Source: Bradyrhizobium sp. CCGE-LA001
GTDB lineage: Bacteria > Pseudomonadota > Alphaproteobacteria > Rhizobiales > Xanthobacteraceae
NCBI RefSeq assembly: GCF_000296215.2
Contig: NZ_CP013949.1
Coordinates: 2,349,501-2,413,500 of the forward strand
Direction: 5' to 3'
Length of the DNA stretch: 64,000 bases
The notes below the pieces were generated by a model. It saw nothing but the letters and a program-made list of their open reading frames with translations. It had not been told where the DNA came from and did not search any database. Within the stretch, counting starts at the first letter, position 1. Every line of letters starts with the position of its first letter. Made by a program: the position numbers and the translations under genes. Below are positions 9,642 through 18,407 of the stretch, piece after piece.

Positions 9642-10679
9642 ATGTCGACCTTTAGCGCCAAGCTTGTCGTTATCATCGTCTCCTACCGTAATGCCGATGA
9701 CGTCGATCGCTGCTTGAAGTCGCTCGCTCGTTCGGATTGGGATCAGTTCGAGGTCTTCATTTGCGAAAATGGCGGGGAAGCAGCCTACAGGGAATTGCTG
9801 AGTGCGCTTGTGGGGCCGGACCGAACGTTGCAACGAAATTCGGATGCGTCGGAAACTCTTGACCAGCCACAGAAGCGACTGGCCGCAGTAGTGAAATGCC
9901 GATTTCAGGATCGCACGAATATTGTCCGAGTCGGACTCGCGATTGACAACTTGGGTTACGGAGGTGGCGTCAACGCGTGGCTCGAGCCGTTAATTGGCGT
10001 CCCCGGCTGGGGCGCAGTGCTTGTCCTGAATCCCGATACCGAAGTGGATCGCCGCGCCCTGTCTGAATTGATTGCCAAGTCTGCCGAGGGCTTCGGCATG
10101 GTGGGCGGAAGCCTGGTCTTTCACAATGCTCCCGACAAGATCATCAACTACGGACTGTGTTGGTCTCGAACGACAGGCCGTGTTGTTGCCATAGGAAGGA
10201 ATGCGGCAATTGGCAGTGCACCCTCGGTCGAGGCCCTCGACCGGATCGATGCGGTAAGCGGCGCATGCGTTCTGGCAACGCGAGCGTTCGTCGAAGACGT
10301 CGGTCTCATGGCCGAGGATTATTTCCTCTATATGGAGGATCTGGATTGGGGACGGCGGCGGGGAAAGCATCGCATCGGCTTCGCGAGCAAAGCCATCGTC
10401 CGCCATATTGGAGGAACGACCATCGGCTCGGCCGTTGTCCCCGAGAAGCGCTCGCATCTTTCGATCTATTTGTCTGCGCGCAATGGCATTGTCTTTGCGC
10501 GGCGTTTTGCGGGATCGCGCTGGATCTGCCATTTCGGGGTCGGACTGTTGTTCGTGGTGCGCTACGCGCTCAAAGGCTCCTTGTCTGCCGGAAGAATCGC
10601 TTTCCTAGGTTTGCTCGACGGCGCCAAAGGCAAGACAGGGCGGCCGGATGTCGCGCTTGAACCGCAACGGCTCGATTAA
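9642..10679 (+). CDS. Family 2 glycosyltransferase, rhamnosyltransferase-like
   Basis: This 345-residue GT-A enzyme begins VVIIVSYRNADDVDRCL. It has the DXD-type motif LNPDTEVD near residue 130 and the diagnostic block VSGACVLATR ... DYFLYMEDLDWGRR near residues 205-240, typical of the rhamnosyltransferase (WbbL/RfbF-like) GT2 branch. It probably acts on the cytosolic face of the membrane to add a deoxyhexose or hexose to a lipid-linked oligosaccharide. It stands alone between the two beta-helix paralogues with AT-rich DNA on both sides, so it may be a separate transcription unit. Confidence 0.85.
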   Translation: MSTFSAKLVVIIVSYRNADDVDRCLKSLARSDWDQFEVFICENGGEAAYRELLSALVGPDRTLQRNSDASETLDQPQKRLAAVVKCRFQDRTNIVRVGLAIDNLGYGGGVNAWLEPLIGVPGWGAVLVLNPDTEVDRRALSELIAKSAEGFGMVGGSLVFHNAPDKIINYGLCWSRTTGRVVAIGRNAAIGSAPSVEALDRIDAVSGACVLATRAFVEDVGLMAEDYFLYMEDLDWGRRRGKHRIGFASKAIVRHIGGTTIGSAVVPEKRSHLSIYLSARNGIVFARRFAGSRWICHFGVGLLFVVRYALKGSLSAGRIAFLGLLDGAKGKTGRPDVALEPQRLD

Positions 10680-11281
10680 TCTGCGAGAATCTCGATCAGC
10701 ATCTCGGCGCCGGCCGCGAATTTTGAGTTTGCTGAAATGTCCTCCGCCGGCATGGCCCGCCTCGGTCTGATCGTCCCGCCGCAATCGAGCCGGAGATCGA
10801 CGACGGTCATCACAGGTGAAGTGATCGTCAGCGGCCCATATTCCGGGGCGGCGAGGCCTCAGCTTTTTCGGCGATTTGAGTCCCTCAGCCGAGGGGTATA
10901 ATGGCGATATTAAATAATTTAATTTATTGCTACTTTTTAGGCCGCTCCGGCGCGCCGCCAACTGGTCGTGACGGCAGCCCTCGAATCAAGCATACGTTCT
11001 TATGTCTTCGTTCGTTCTCTGTGACCCCTTTCAACGGTGCACGAGTGCTTGACCGAACTAAGACATTAAAGTCGATTAAATCTGCGCGCTGCAACTTTGA
11101 CGGGGTAGCTAAGAAATTACCTTGGGTGGGCCGTGGTGTCGTCGCAAAAAAGCCTCCCCCCGTCTGGAAGAGAAGCCCCAACGGCGCTGCGCCAGCAGGG
11201 CCGCGCATGGGGAGCCGTCGCTCGGGGAAATCGAAATGAGCGCGCGGCGGGGGTGAATCTAATCTACTAGGAGAAGACTTT
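10680..11281. other. Intergenic region upstream of the type I substrate gene
   Basis: No gene is convincing; the frames on both strands have no motif. The AT-rich block 10897-10938 (TATTAAATAATTTAATTTATT core) matches the other patches. The last 15 bases carry AGGAGA about 7 nt before the substrate start. A 350-nt leader between patch and start leaves room for a long untranslated region. Confidence 0.5.
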
Positions 11282-13717
11282 ATGGCGACCATTCCTCTGA
11301 GCTGGAATGACCCAAGGTTTAGCGACGCGACTACTTCGCAGTCGGTCACGCTAAGAAATGGCGGAACGCTTTCGAACACGAGCATCACCGACACCGGCTC
11401 GGTTGCGTCCGTCGTGGGCAGCGGCTCGTTCACCCTCGACGAAGTTCGAATTAGTTCGAGGGAAGGTGTGCGTATTGCCGGGGGCGGCGATGTAAAGATC
11501 AATAATTCCTACATCGAAACAACGGGACTGTCGGGCGATCATGCTGACGGTATTCAGGCCTATGCTCCCGGCGCCACCGGGAGTTTGACGATCACGAACT
11601 CCACGATCGTCTCGCATGACGCTAACGCAACCGCTGGAGTGTGGGTTGCAGATGGTTACAGTGGCAAGTTCACCTTCAATAATGTCGTGTTCGAGGGTGG
11701 TCCGTATGGCCTGCGTATTGCGGCGGATGCTGACGATTGCTACGTCGCCCTCAAGGACGTGTATTTTGTGGGCCCATTTGACGGCGGCGACTTTCTCTTT
11801 CAGCAGGTCAATGCGAAGATCCACATCACGCAGTGGGAGAATGTGCGCTCCGCGACCATTGTGAATGGTCAACTCGTCCCTGGTGATCTCATTGCGCCCC
11901 CTTTGCCAGTCGAAGGGCCGACTGCGCCGACGGCGCCGACGGAGCTATCCGCTCCCGTTATCGCCTCGTTCTCTACCGATAGCGGCACCTCTGGTGACAA
12001 GATCACCAACGACAATACGATCGCGCTCAAGGGCACTGCCGCCGCCGGCAGCACGGTCAAGTTCTACGACGGTACCACCCAGATTGGTTCGACGACTGCG
12101 AATTCGAGCGGAAACTGGGATTACATCACGAAGGTCCTGACGGACGCCAAGCATACGCTCACGGCAACGGCGACCAACTCGTCGGGGCAGGTCAGCGCGG
12201 CGTCATCTGCGTTGGCAATCACCGTTGATACCAAGGCGCCGACCGCGCCGACCATTGCCAGCAACAAGGTGAACAGCGCCAATCAGGTGGTGATGTCGGG
12301 CAATGCCGAAGCTGGCAGTGTCGTCAAGGTGTTCGACGGCACGACCCAGATCGGGACCGCGACCGCGAACACGAGCGGTGTGTGGGCCTATACGTCCGCA
12401 GCCCTTGCTGTCGGTGCGCACAGCCTCACGGCGAAGGCGACGGACGTGGCAGGCAACACCAGCGCGGCGTCCGCCGTTGTCACGGCGAGCGTCACCTCGA
12501 CGTCGCCAACCGCACCGACGACACCCACCACCCCGACAACCCCCACCACGCCGACGTCGCCCACTGCTGGCACGGTGATCGAGTCGGCCGGTGCGACACG
12601 GCTCGTTGAGAGTGGCGACAAATTCTACCTCAACACCAGCACCGGGACGGGCCCCACGCTGAAGAAGGGCGGGGTGGCGTTTGTCGACGGATCGGATGGC
12701 ACCTGGGCGCCCATTGCCGCGGAAAAGACGGCAACGGGCTACCTGGTCGCCTGGAAGGAGGCGAGCAGCGGCCTGTACACCGCTTGGAACACCGATAGCA
12801 ACGGCAACTATCTCTCCCACGTCAGCAGCCTGACCGGCTCCACGTCGGGCGGCGCCGTGTCGGGTGCGAACTCTGGCCTTAAATCGCTCGAGACCACCTT
12901 CCACCAGGATCTGAACGGTGACGGACAGGTCGGTACTTCCACCACGTCCACACCTACGTCTCCTACGTCACCGACCTCACCGACGTCGCCTGCCGCTGGC
13001 ACGGTGATCGAATCGGCCGGTGCGACGCGTCTCGTTGAGAGTGGTGACAAGTTCTACCTCAACAGCAGCACCGGGACCGGCCCCACGCTGAAGCATGGCG
13101 GTGCGGCCTTCATCGATGGTTCAGATGGTGCCTGGGCTCCTATCGCTGCGGAAAAGACGGCGACGGGCTATCAGGTCGTCTGGAAGGAGGGGAGCACCGG
13201 CAAGTACACGGCCTGGAATACCGACAGCAACGGCAACTACGTTTCCCACGTGAGCGCCTTGAAGGATTCTGGATCGGGCGTGTCGGGCACGAACTCCGGC
13301 CTTAAATCGCTCGAGACGAGCTTCCATCAGGATCTCAACGGCGATGGGCAGGTCGGTACGTCAAGCGTAGCTACGGCGTCCACGAGCACCACCCAGCTCG
13401 CTGCGACTTCGAGCTCGACGAGCAGCAACGTACAGACGAGCACGTCAGGCAATGACGCCTTCCTTGGCACCACCAAGGCCGACACGTTCTCGTTTGCCGC
13501 GAACTTCGGCAACGATGTCATCAGAGACTTCACTGCCAGCGGACCTGCTCACGACACGATCCAGTTCAGCAAGAGCGTGTTCGACAGCTTTGCGAGTGTT
13601 CTCTCCCACGCGACCCAATCGGGTCAGGACGTCGTCATCGCGACGGGGGGCGACACGCTCACGCTGAAGAACATGAAGGTCGGTTCGTTGACCAGCCAGG
13701 ACTTCCACTTCGCGTAA
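11282..13717 (+). CDS. Large exported beta-helix / Ig-like / Trp-rich repeat protein, type I secretion substrate
   Basis: This 811-residue protein has no Sec signal. Residues 1-205 form a short beta-helix unit (SREGVRIAG, SGDHADGIQAYAPG, VFEGGPYGLRIAAD, ITQWENVRS). About 221-405 are two Ig-like domains of the kind seen in large surface proteins (FYDGTTQIGS and VFDGTTQIGT). After Thr/Pro linkers, about 428-551 and 571-693 are two near-identical repeats (GTVIESAGATRLVESG ... WNTDSNGNY ... HQDLNGDGQVG). These fit the Trp-rich W_rich_C family, with a DLNGDG calcium-binding-like loop. Residues 720-811 (SGNDAFLGTTKADTFSF) resemble RTX-derived C-terminal export regions. The exporter and adaptor genes follow directly. 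It is probably a matrix or surface protein acting on exopolysaccharide. Confidence 0.85.
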   Translation: MATIPLSWNDPRFSDATTSQSVTLRNGGTLSNTSITDTGSVASVVGSGSFTLDEVRISSREGVRIAGGGDVKINNSYIETTGLSGDHADGIQAYAPGATGSLTITNSTIVSHDANATAGVWVADGYSGKFTFNNVVFEGGPYGLRIAADADDCYVALKDVYFVGPFDGGDFLFQQVNAKIHITQWENVRSATIVNGQLVPGDLIAPPLPVEGPTAPTAPTELSAPVIASFSTDSGTSGDKITNDNTIALKGTAAAGSTVKFYDGTTQIGSTTANSSGNWDYITKVLTDAKHTLTATATNSSGQVSAASSALAITVDTKAPTAPTIASNKVNSANQVVMSGNAEAGSVVKVFDGTTQIGTATANTSGVWAYTSAALAVGAHSLTAKATDVAGNTSAASAVVTASVTSTSPTAPTTPTTPTTPTTPTSPTAGTVIESAGATRLVESGDKFYLNTSTGTGPTLKKGGVAFVDGSDGTWAPIAAEKTATGYLVAWKEASSGLYTAWNTDSNGNYLSHVSSLTGSTSGGAVSGANSGLKSLETTFHQDLNGDGQVGTSTTSTPTSPTSPTSPTSPAAGTVIESAGATRLVESGDKFYLNSSTGTGPTLKHGGAAFIDGSDGAWAPIAAEKTATGYQVVWKEGSTGKYTAWNTDSNGNYVSHVSALKDSGSGVSGTNSGLKSLETSFHQDLNGDGQVGTSSVATASTSTTQLAATSSSTSSNVQTSTSGNDAFLGTTKADTFSFAANFGNDVIRDFTASGPAHDTIQFSKSVFDSFASVLSHATQSGQDVVIATGGDTLTLKNMKVGSLTSQDFHFA
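12565..13362 (+). repeat. In-frame duplication coding two Trp-rich repeat domains
   Basis: Two copies, 12565-12938 and 12995-13362, with a 430-nt period, are strongly similar at DNA and protein level. Each begins GCTGGCACGGTGATCGA and ends with codons for DLNGDGQVG. A low-complexity Thr/Pro/Ser linker precedes each. The similarity suggests recent duplication or gene conversion, and the array could change copy number by recombination. Confidence 0.85.
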
Positions 13718-13718
13718 A

Positions 13719-13735
13719 GTGTGGGCATCCCACAC
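13719..13735 (+). terminator. Stem-loop between substrate and exporter genes
   Basis: GTGTGGG and CCCACAC pair perfectly around the loop CAT, just after the substrate stop codon. No U-tract follows, so it is more likely a partial terminator or an RNA 3'-end stabiliser than a full stop. Hairpins here are a common way to make much substrate and little exporter from one operon. Confidence 0.4.
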
Positions 13736-13811
13736 CAAGTAGTACTCAACAACTGCCTTGGGGATCTCTTGGGGGATCTTCAGACAAAGGCATGGTTCAA
13801 GGGCGGCTACC

Positions 13812-15746
13812 ATGATGGACTTCGGACGGCGGGGGGCATTCCCCCCGCCTGCTAATCTCATTAAAATTCCACTTCTTCACATATCAGAGCTCTGGGCGGG
13901 TGGACGGCAGCGGGCGGAAAACGCCGAACTGCGGACATCGCGACTGGTCGATTGGGCAAAGCGCCCGATCGAAGCTCTGCGGCAGCGAATATTCACCGGT
14001 CGACGGCGGCCGGCGGATGACTATGACGATTCGCAGTCGGAGCTGTCGGCCTTCCTGCGGTCTTGCCGCCGGATTTTCTGGGCGCTCGCGGCCTTCAGCG
14101 GGATGAGCAATCTCCTCATGCTCACCGGTTCGTTCTTCATGCTGCAAGTGTATGACCGGGTGCTGCCCGGGCGCAGCATACCGACACTGATCGCCTTGAT
14201 GGTCCTGGCGACGGTGCTTTACCTGTTTCAGGGTGGGCTCGACCTCATCAGGAGCAGGATAAGTGCCCGGGTCGGGCGGTATTTCGATGAAATGCTCGGC
14301 GCTCGCGTTTTCGACGCGCTTGTTCGTCTGCCTCTCAAGACCAGGGCAGATGGCGACGGCTTGCAGCCGGTGCGGGATCTTGATCAGGTCCGCAGCTTCC
14401 TGTCGAGCGGCGGGCCGACGGCGCTGTTTGATCTGCCCTGGATGCCGATCTATCTCGGCGTCTGCTTCCTCTTTCACTTCTGGATCGGCGTCACTGCGCT
14501 GGCCGGCGCGCTGGTGCTTGTCGGTATTACGATCCTCACCGAAGCTCGAACCCGAGGGCCGGCAAAGGCAACCTCGCGTCTGGCCGTATCGCGAACTGCC
14601 CTTGTGCTCGAGGGGCGGCGGAATGCCGAAGTCTTGCAGGCCATGGGCATGCGCCAGCAGGCGGCGATGCGTTGGCGCGATGCCAACGCGAAGTACCTCG
14701 CGGCGCAAGAGCGGGCCAGCGATGTCGCGAACGGACTCGGTGGCGCCTCGAAGATCTTCCGGGCAATCCTGCAATCGCTGGTCCTGGCCGTCGGGGCCGT
14801 CCTCGTCATCAACCAGGAATCGACTGCCGGCATCATCATTGCCGGATCGATCCTCACCGCGCGGGCACTGGCGCCCGTCGAGATGGCCATTGCGAACTGG
14901 AAAGGCTTCGTCGCTGCACGGCAGTCGGGACAGCGGCTCGATCACTTGCTGAAGCTTCTGCCCGAAGAGCAGGAGCGGTTGGCGCTGCCTGCGCCCGTTG
15001 AAACCCTCACCGCCGAGCATCTTTATGTCGGCGCTCCGAACTGCGAGAGGCCCACCCTCAGCGAAGTGTCATTCCAGCTTCGGAGCGGGCAGGCGGTCGG
15101 AATCATTGGTCCAAGCGGGTCCGGCAAGTCGACGCTGGCACGTGCGCTGGTTGGGGTGTGGCCGTGCGTTCGAGGCCGGATCCGGCTCGACAATGCCGCC
15201 CTCGATCATTGGTCTTCGGACGCCCTCGGCAAGCACATCGGTTATCTGCCCCAGGATGTCGAATTGTTCGACGGCAGCATTGCCATGAACATTGCAAGAT
15301 TCGACCAGCAGGCAACCGCCGCCGCTGTTCTTGAAGCCTCACATTCCGCCGGTGCGCACGACCTCATCCTCTCCCTTCCGGACGGATACAGCACGAAGAT
15401 CGGCGAGGGAGGACTGGCGCTGTCCGCCGGGCAGCGGCAGCGCATCGGGCTTGCGCGCGCGTTTTACGGCAAGCCCTTCCTGGTCGTGCTCGATGAACCC
15501 TCGTCCAATCTCGATGCCGAGGGCGAGGAGGCCTTAACCGAGGCGATCATGAACGTGCGCCGCCGGGGAGGAATTGTCGCCGTTGTCGCCCATCGCCCGA
15601 AGGCGCTGGAAGCGGTTGACCATGTCTTGTGTCTCGGAGACGGCAGGGTTCAGTCCTTCGGCAAGAAAGAGGAGGTTCTCAATAAAGTGTTGCGAAATCC
15701 GGTACCGCTCAAAGTTGTCGGGGAAGCTCAAGGAGGTGGCCGATGA
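13812..15746 (+). CDS. Type I secretion ABC exporter (PrtD/PrsD type)
   Basis: This inner-membrane ATPase powers export of the neighbouring substrate. An N-terminal cytosolic segment of about 90 residues is followed by a six-helix exporter domain (about 95-330; GMSNLLMLTGSFFMLQVYDR is the usual start). The ATPase has Walker A GPSGSGKST near 433, signature LSAGQRQR near 536 and Walker B VVLDEP near 558. No C39 peptidase domain is present, as in PrtD/PrsD. The frame is open from TTG 13758, but ATG 13812 (644 residues) is more likely. The N-terminal stretch is longer than in PrtD, about 575 residues. The stop overlaps the adaptor gene by ATGA. Confidence 0.92.
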   Translation: MMDFGRRGAFPPPANLIKIPLLHISELWAGGRQRAENAELRTSRLVDWAKRPIEALRQRIFTGRRRPADDYDDSQSELSAFLRSCRRIFWALAAFSGMSNLLMLTGSFFMLQVYDRVLPGRSIPTLIALMVLATVLYLFQGGLDLIRSRISARVGRYFDEMLGARVFDALVRLPLKTRADGDGLQPVRDLDQVRSFLSSGGPTALFDLPWMPIYLGVCFLFHFWIGVTALAGALVLVGITILTEARTRGPAKATSRLAVSRTALVLEGRRNAEVLQAMGMRQQAAMRWRDANAKYLAAQERASDVANGLGGASKIFRAILQSLVLAVGAVLVINQESTAGIIIAGSILTARALAPVEMAIANWKGFVAARQSGQRLDHLLKLLPEEQERLALPAPVETLTAEHLYVGAPNCERPTLSEVSFQLRSGQAVGIIGPSGSGKSTLARALVGVWPCVRGRIRLDNAALDHWSSDALGKHIGYLPQDVELFDGSIAMNIARFDQQATAAAVLEASHSAGAHDLILSLPDGYSTKIGEGGLALSAGQRQRIGLARAFYGKPFLVVLDEPSSNLDAEGEEALTEAIMNVRRRGGIVAVVAHRPKALEAVDHVLCLGDGRVQSFGKKEEVLNKVLRNPVPLKVVGEAQGGGR

Positions 15747-17056
15747 GCGGTCAGGTGGCGCCGGCGCTGCAATCCATCCAGCGTTACATGGTCGTCGGAA
15801 TGATCATGCTGGCTCTGGTGACCTTCGGGGTCGGCGGCTGGGCGACAACGACCCAATTGTCGGGCGCGGTCATCACCCAAGGCGTGGTTGTTGTGGATTC
15901 GAGCGTCAAGAAGGTCCAGCACGCCACGGGCGGGATCGTGGGAGAGTTGCGGGTGCGGCAAGGCGACCGGGTCAAGGCAGGCGACATTTTGATCCGCCTC
16001 GACGAGACCCAGACGCTCGCGAACGCGACGATCGTCACCAACAGCATCGATGAGCTGTTCGCACGGCAGGCTCGTCTCGAGGCCGAGCGCGATGGCGCCG
16101 ACCAGGTCGTGTTCCCCAAGGTGCTGCTCGACCGCGCCAAGGAGAGCAACTCCGAGGCGAACCGTGCAATCACCGCGGAGCGGAAGCTGTTCGACCTGCG
16201 TCGTCAGGCAAGGAGCGGCCAGAAAGCGCAGTTGCAGGAGAGAAGCGCGCAGCTGGAGAACGAGATCAAGGGCTATATGGGCCAGACCGAGGCCAAGCAG
16301 AAGGAAGTCGAATTCATCCGCCAGGAGCTGGAGGGCGTGCGCAGCCTCTGGCAAAAGAATCTGGTGCCGATCACGCGGCTCAATGCCCTCGAACGCGACT
16401 CCGCCCGTATCGAAGGCGAGCGCAGCCAGCTCGCCGGAATGATTGCTCAGTCGAAGGGCAAGATCTCGGAAATCGGACTCCAGACCATTCAGGTCGACCA
16501 GGACCTGCGGACGGAAGTCGGCAAGGACCTGATCGAAACACGTTCGAAACTCTCCGAACTGAGCGAGCGCAAGACTGCCGCGGTTGATCAGCTGAACCGG
16601 GTCGATATCCGGGCTCCACAGTCCGGCCGCGTCCACGAGCTGAACGTCCACACTGTTGGCGGCGTCATCTCGCCCGGCGAGCAGATCATGCTGATCGTAC
16701 CTGATGCAGATTCGCTCGCGATCGAGGTCAAGATCGCACCGCGCGATATCGACCAAGTTTATGTGGGACAGACCGCAACGATGCGCTTCGCAGCGTTCAA
16801 CCAGAAGACCACGCCCGAAATCGATGGGGAGGTCAGCATGGTCTCGGCAGATATTACGCAAGATCAGCGCGCCGGCACGAGCTACTATACGGGCCGCGTC
16901 CTGCTGAAGCCGGAGGAGTTGGCGAAGCTCGGCTCGGCCAAGCTGCTGCCCGGCATGCCGGTCGAGGTGTTCATCAAGACCGCAGGTCGGACCGCATTGT
17001 CATACCTGCTCAAGCCGCTGCAGGATCAGGCGGGGCACGCGTTCAAGGAGCGTTGA
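15743..17056 (+). CDS. HlyD-family membrane-fusion protein (PrtE/PrsE type)
   Basis: This 437-residue periplasmic adaptor is anchored by one N-terminal helix (about residues 13-33). It joins the ABC exporter to an outer-membrane TolC-like channel, which is not encoded in this window. VQHATGGIVGELRVRQGDRV is the split-lipoyl half, followed by a long coiled coil (about 85-270) and the second half RVDIRAPQSGRVHELNVHT near residue 285, then a C-terminal beta-barrel region. ATG 15743 overlaps the exporter stop and has AAGGAGG 6 nt upstream, so translation is coupled. A GC-rich hairpin follows the stop. Confidence 0.92.
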   Translation: MSGQVAPALQSIQRYMVVGMIMLALVTFGVGGWATTTQLSGAVITQGVVVVDSSVKKVQHATGGIVGELRVRQGDRVKAGDILIRLDETQTLANATIVTNSIDELFARQARLEAERDGADQVVFPKVLLDRAKESNSEANRAITAERKLFDLRRQARSGQKAQLQERSAQLENEIKGYMGQTEAKQKEVEFIRQELEGVRSLWQKNLVPITRLNALERDSARIEGERSQLAGMIAQSKGKISEIGLQTIQVDQDLRTEVGKDLIETRSKLSELSERKTAAVDQLNRVDIRAPQSGRVHELNVHTVGGVISPGEQIMLIVPDADSLAIEVKIAPRDIDQVYVGQTATMRFAAFNQKTTPEIDGEVSMVSADITQDQRAGTSYYTGRVLLKPEELAKLGSAKLLPGMPVEVFIKTAGRTALSYLLKPLQDQAGHAFKER

Positions 17057-17078
17057 GATCTTTCGCGCGAGCATTCGC

Positions 17079-17102
17079 CGCCGGCGCCCCAGGGCGCCGG
17101 CG
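17079..17102 (+). terminator. GC-rich 11-bp hairpin after the type I secretion operon
   Basis: CGCCGGCGCCC and GGGCGCCGGCG pair perfectly with a 2-nt loop (10 bp with a 4-nt loop), 22 nt after the adaptor stop. No U-run follows, but the stem is very stable, so it probably marks the 3' end of the substrate-exporter-adaptor operon. Confidence 0.55.
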
Positions 17103-17795
17103 ACGAAAGCGCGTCACGCCTCGTGACGGAGCCAGCGACCTGGTTTGAACGTCCGGCGCGCCGGGCAAGCGGTTCGCCGCAGGAGATTTGGCGTGGCGAA
17201 TGTCGTGAGATCATCCGCCTCCGAATGAGCCGCACCAGGTCGCGCGGCTTTCGGTGGATCACCGTAACGGACGCCTGTTACCTCTGGCGCGAGGCCCGCG
17301 ATCGCTCGAGCGGCCATCCGCTCGGCACGCCCTTTCGCCTGGAGCGAAGGGACATCGCGGTTACGGAAGCCAAGTATCGTAGCTTGGCCTCACGAGCAGC
17401 TCATCTCGGATATGCATCTGTCCTGTCCGGGCTACCCGTTTGAGCATTTGCCTCGAATAAGCAGATCAAGAACTAGAAGCATATGCGACGGTAAATCCTG
17501 AGACCGCTGGATGCGCGGGCAACTCCCTCGCGGCGTTCTTGATGGGGCCCCTCCGTGGGGCGGCCGACCGGGCCAAAACTTCCCGCTATTCACTCGTCCT
17601 GAGTTTGCATCTGCAGGTCGCGAACATCCCAGAGGCCGTCTGCGTGCGCATTCGCGTCGATTTAATGTACGATTATTATTGTTATTTAAATTAAATAGAT
17701 TTAATATCAAATAGTGTGAGCGACCGGACGGTTTCCGGACCGGGAGGCTCGAAGCAGCGAATCCTGACCTAGTTGGCGTTCTCAGGGGGCGGCGG
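17103..17795. other. Intergenic region with AT-rich patch; weak small frame
   Basis: A GTG-started 106-codon frame (17123-17443, with WITVTDACYLWREARD) lacks a ribosome-binding site and a known family, so it is not called. The block 17659-17714 is extremely AT-rich (GTTATTTAAATTAAATAG core) and lies about 80 bp before the LapG-like gene, like the patches before other island genes. Confidence 0.5.
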
Positions 17796-18407
17796 ATGCA
17801 GCGAACCTCGGGGCCGGCCGTTGCGGCAGCCATTGCTGTCATGATCGGAGGCGTTCAGTGGGCTCGTGCGGGATTGTTGACCGTGCCAAGGGCGCCGCCG
17901 GCTCCTGCGCGTATTGAACTCGGACGCCCGACACTTCCGCCTCTCACATATACGATGTTTTGCCTGCGTTATGAGGCCGAATGTCGCCCGCGGCGCTCCT
18001 TCCGCGGCGGTCCGATCCGTTTGACCGAGACGCGATGGGCAGACCTGCAGGAGATCAATCGCACGGTCAATCAGGCAATAGAACCGGCTCGCAACGAGTT
18101 CGGTCTCGCCGGCGAAGAGTGGACCATCAACCCCGATCGTGGCGATTGCAACGATTACGCAGTGAGCAAGCGTCACGAGCTGCTTCGGCGCGGCTGGCCC
18201 GCTCGTGTGTTGCTATTGAGCGAAGTCGTCGTCGCTTCCGGAGAACACCACATGGTGCTTCTCGTGCGTACCAGGAGTGGCGACCTCGTCCTCGACAATC
18301 TCGCGCCGCAGATTAAGCCCTGGTCGAGGATGCCTTATCGCTGGGTTCGCGTGCAGAGCCCGGGCCGCAATGGACTATGGGCGGCAATTGGACGGGAAGG
18401 TTCGTAG
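17796..18407 (+). CDS. LapG-like bacterial transglutaminase-like cysteine protease
   Basis: This 203-residue protein has an N-terminal export signal ending around ARAG. The catalytic triad of the BTLCP family (COG3672) is intact: Cys in GDCNDYAVSKRHEL near residue 112, His in GEHHMVLLVR near 150, and Asp in LVLDNLAP near 168. The best-known member, LapG, is a calcium-dependent periplasmic protease that releases a type I secreted adhesin from the cell surface, controlled by the c-di-GMP receptor LapD. No LapD-like gene is in the window. It lies 740 bp after a type I secretion operon, so a link to surface retention of that substrate is plausible but unproven. Several paralogues per genome are common in this genus. 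Confidence 0.82.
   Translation: MQRTSGPAVAAAIAVMIGGVQWARAGLLTVPRAPPAPARIELGRPTLPPLTYTMFCLRYEAECRPRRSFRGGPIRLTETRWADLQEINRTVNQAIEPARNEFGLAGEEWTINPDRGDCNDYAVSKRHELLRRGWPARVLLLSEVVVASGEHHMVLLVRTRSGDLVLDNLAPQIKPWSRMPYRWVRVQSPGRNGLWAAIGREGS

Noticed and set aside
12040..12070. LapG cleavage site (TAAAG segment) in the type I substrate
   Set aside because: It lies within a conserved Ig-like domain strand where such Ala/Gly runs are common, not in an N-terminal retention module; kept only as a hypothesis.
11282..13717. Classical RTX toxin
   Set aside because: No run of GGxGxDxUx nonapeptides is present; only an RTX-derived terminal region and DLNGDG loops are seen.
13758..13811. TTG start giving a 662-residue ABC exporter
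   Set aside because: The extra residues resemble nothing in the PrtD family and ATG 13812 is available; the start is still somewhat uncertain because the N-terminus is long even then.
17123..17443. 106-codon GTG frame after the type I secretion operon
   Set aside because: It has no ribosome-binding site, begins just after a terminator-like hairpin and resembles no family; possible but unsupported.
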